64,000 nucleotides of DNA from Roseivirga ehrenbergii (GTDB lineage: Bacteria; Bacteroidota; Bacteroidia; Cytophagales; Cyclobacteriaceae), in assembly GCF_001593005.1 (NCBI RefSeq), contig NZ_LQZQ01000023.1:1-64000 (forward strand), read 5' to 3'. Positions within the stretch are counted from its first letter, which is position 1; every line of letters begins with the position of its first letter. Below, in pieces: positions 63,517 through 64,000 of this stretch. The translations under genes were made by a program, and so were the position numbers. The notes beneath the pieces were generated by a model, which saw only the letters and a list, made by a program, of their open reading frames with translations, was not told where the DNA came from and did not search any database.

Positions 63517-64000
63517 ATGACTGAAATTAATAAAGACAACGGACTACCTTTTATTTCTTCCTTTCGAGTAAATACCGATTTGGTTTGGCAAATGTCTAGA
63601 TCCGAGAAATATGCGTTAATTGGATTACTTGAACACTTAAAACCCAATTGTTCTGTAGAAATAGGCACTTATCAGGGAGGTAGTTTACAAGTAATTAGTG
63701 AATTCTCTGAGAAAGTTTACTCTATAGACATTAGTCCAGAACCCAAGAGAACGCTTCAGCCTTTGTTTGATAACGTAGAATTCATTGTTGATCAGTCTGT
63801 GAATGTACTTCATGATCTATTTAAAAATATTGAGGAAGCTGGTGAAAAACTAAATTTTGTTTTGGTGGATGGAGACCACTCAAGAAAAGGAGTGCATGAT
63901 GATTTAAAGATGATTCTCGATTACCCTCATAAGAATGACTTAGTCATACTTATGCATGACAGTTATAACCCGCAGTGCCGTAAGGGAATGAAGGACATTG
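63517..64000 (+). CDS. Class I SAM-dependent methyltransferase, partial
   Basis: An open frame starts at an ATG at 63517 and runs off the right edge; 161 residues are visible. Motif I is VEIGTYQGGS near residue 49. The later VLVDGDHSRKGVHDDL near 125 is typical of Methyltransf_24-type enzymes, and ILMHDSYNPQCRKG follows. It probably methylates a sugar or lipid-linked glycan of the same locus. It follows the acetyltransferase by 26 bp. Confidence 0.8.
   Translation, partial: MTEINKDNGLPFISSFRVNTDLVWQMSRSEKYALIGLLEHLKPNCSVEIGTYQGGSLQVISEFSEKVYSIDISPEPKRTLQPLFDNVEFIVDQSVNVLHDLFKNIEEAGEKLNFVLVDGDHSRKGVHDDLKMILDYPHKNDLVILMHDSYNPQCRKGMKDI

Overview
The window looks like a chromosomal segment of a marine-type Bacteroidota bacterium, most likely order Cytophagales (inference). 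The support is AT-rich coding DNA, almost no Shine-Dalgarno sites, several TAnnTTTG-type promoter elements, many short lipoproteins, and typical Bacteroidota families and neighbourhoods: DUF4221-like propeller, DUF3857/transglutaminase proteins, PpiC-PpiC-SurA-MoxR, DUF368 and Wzi-like barrels. No rRNA, insertion sequence, phage or CRISPR array was seen. One tRNA gene, tRNA-Arg(CCU), is present.

Region 1 (1-12.9 kb), almost all on the minus strand: the 5' part of a large secreted adhesin-like protein, an AraC regulator, a secreted M14 zinc peptidase, two lipoproteins, a plus-strand 2H phosphoesterase, a PAQR/hemolysin III protein overlapping a voltage-gated-type K+ channel, and an AstE-like hydrolase next to a GCS2-type amidoligase carrying CBS domains.

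Region 2 (13-19.6 kb): a dinB-dnaE2 translesion operon is divergent from an abiEi-abiEii type IV toxin-antitoxin pair. Their shared 260-bp control region holds a perfect 38-bp palindrome touching the dinB start and two near-identical palindromes before and on the abiEi start. The tRNA gene follows.

Region 3 (19.6-33.1 kb): hflX, then a plus-strand run of rmlC, a CpsB-type phosphatase, an SDR protein, a TPR protein, phosphosulfolactate synthase, DUF368 (undecaprenyl-phosphate translocase family), aroE (with an in-frame 8-bp tandem repeat) and uvrB, followed by a lipoprotein, amtB and a cysteine-desulfurase-like protein.

Region 4 (33.1-50.1 kb): two tandem DUF3857/transglutaminase paralogues, one lacking the catalytic residues, bounded by identical terminators; sod, tadA, aspS; an RsbU/RsbV/RsbW-like partner-switching module; three periplasmic SurA/PpiC-type chaperones plus MoxR; then 3-hydroxyacyl-CoA dehydrogenase and pheS.

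Region 5 (50.1-64 kb): a surface polysaccharide locus. GalE, UDP-glucose dehydrogenase and UDP-xylose synthase make sugar nucleotides; a WcaJ-like transferase starts the lipid-linked glycan; Wzx flips it; a GT2 enzyme, a hexapeptide acetyltransferase and a methyltransferase (cut by the window end) build or decorate it; three Wzi-like outer-membrane barrels probably attach or organise it at the surface. A perfect 17-bp inverted repeat lies inside the GT2 gene.
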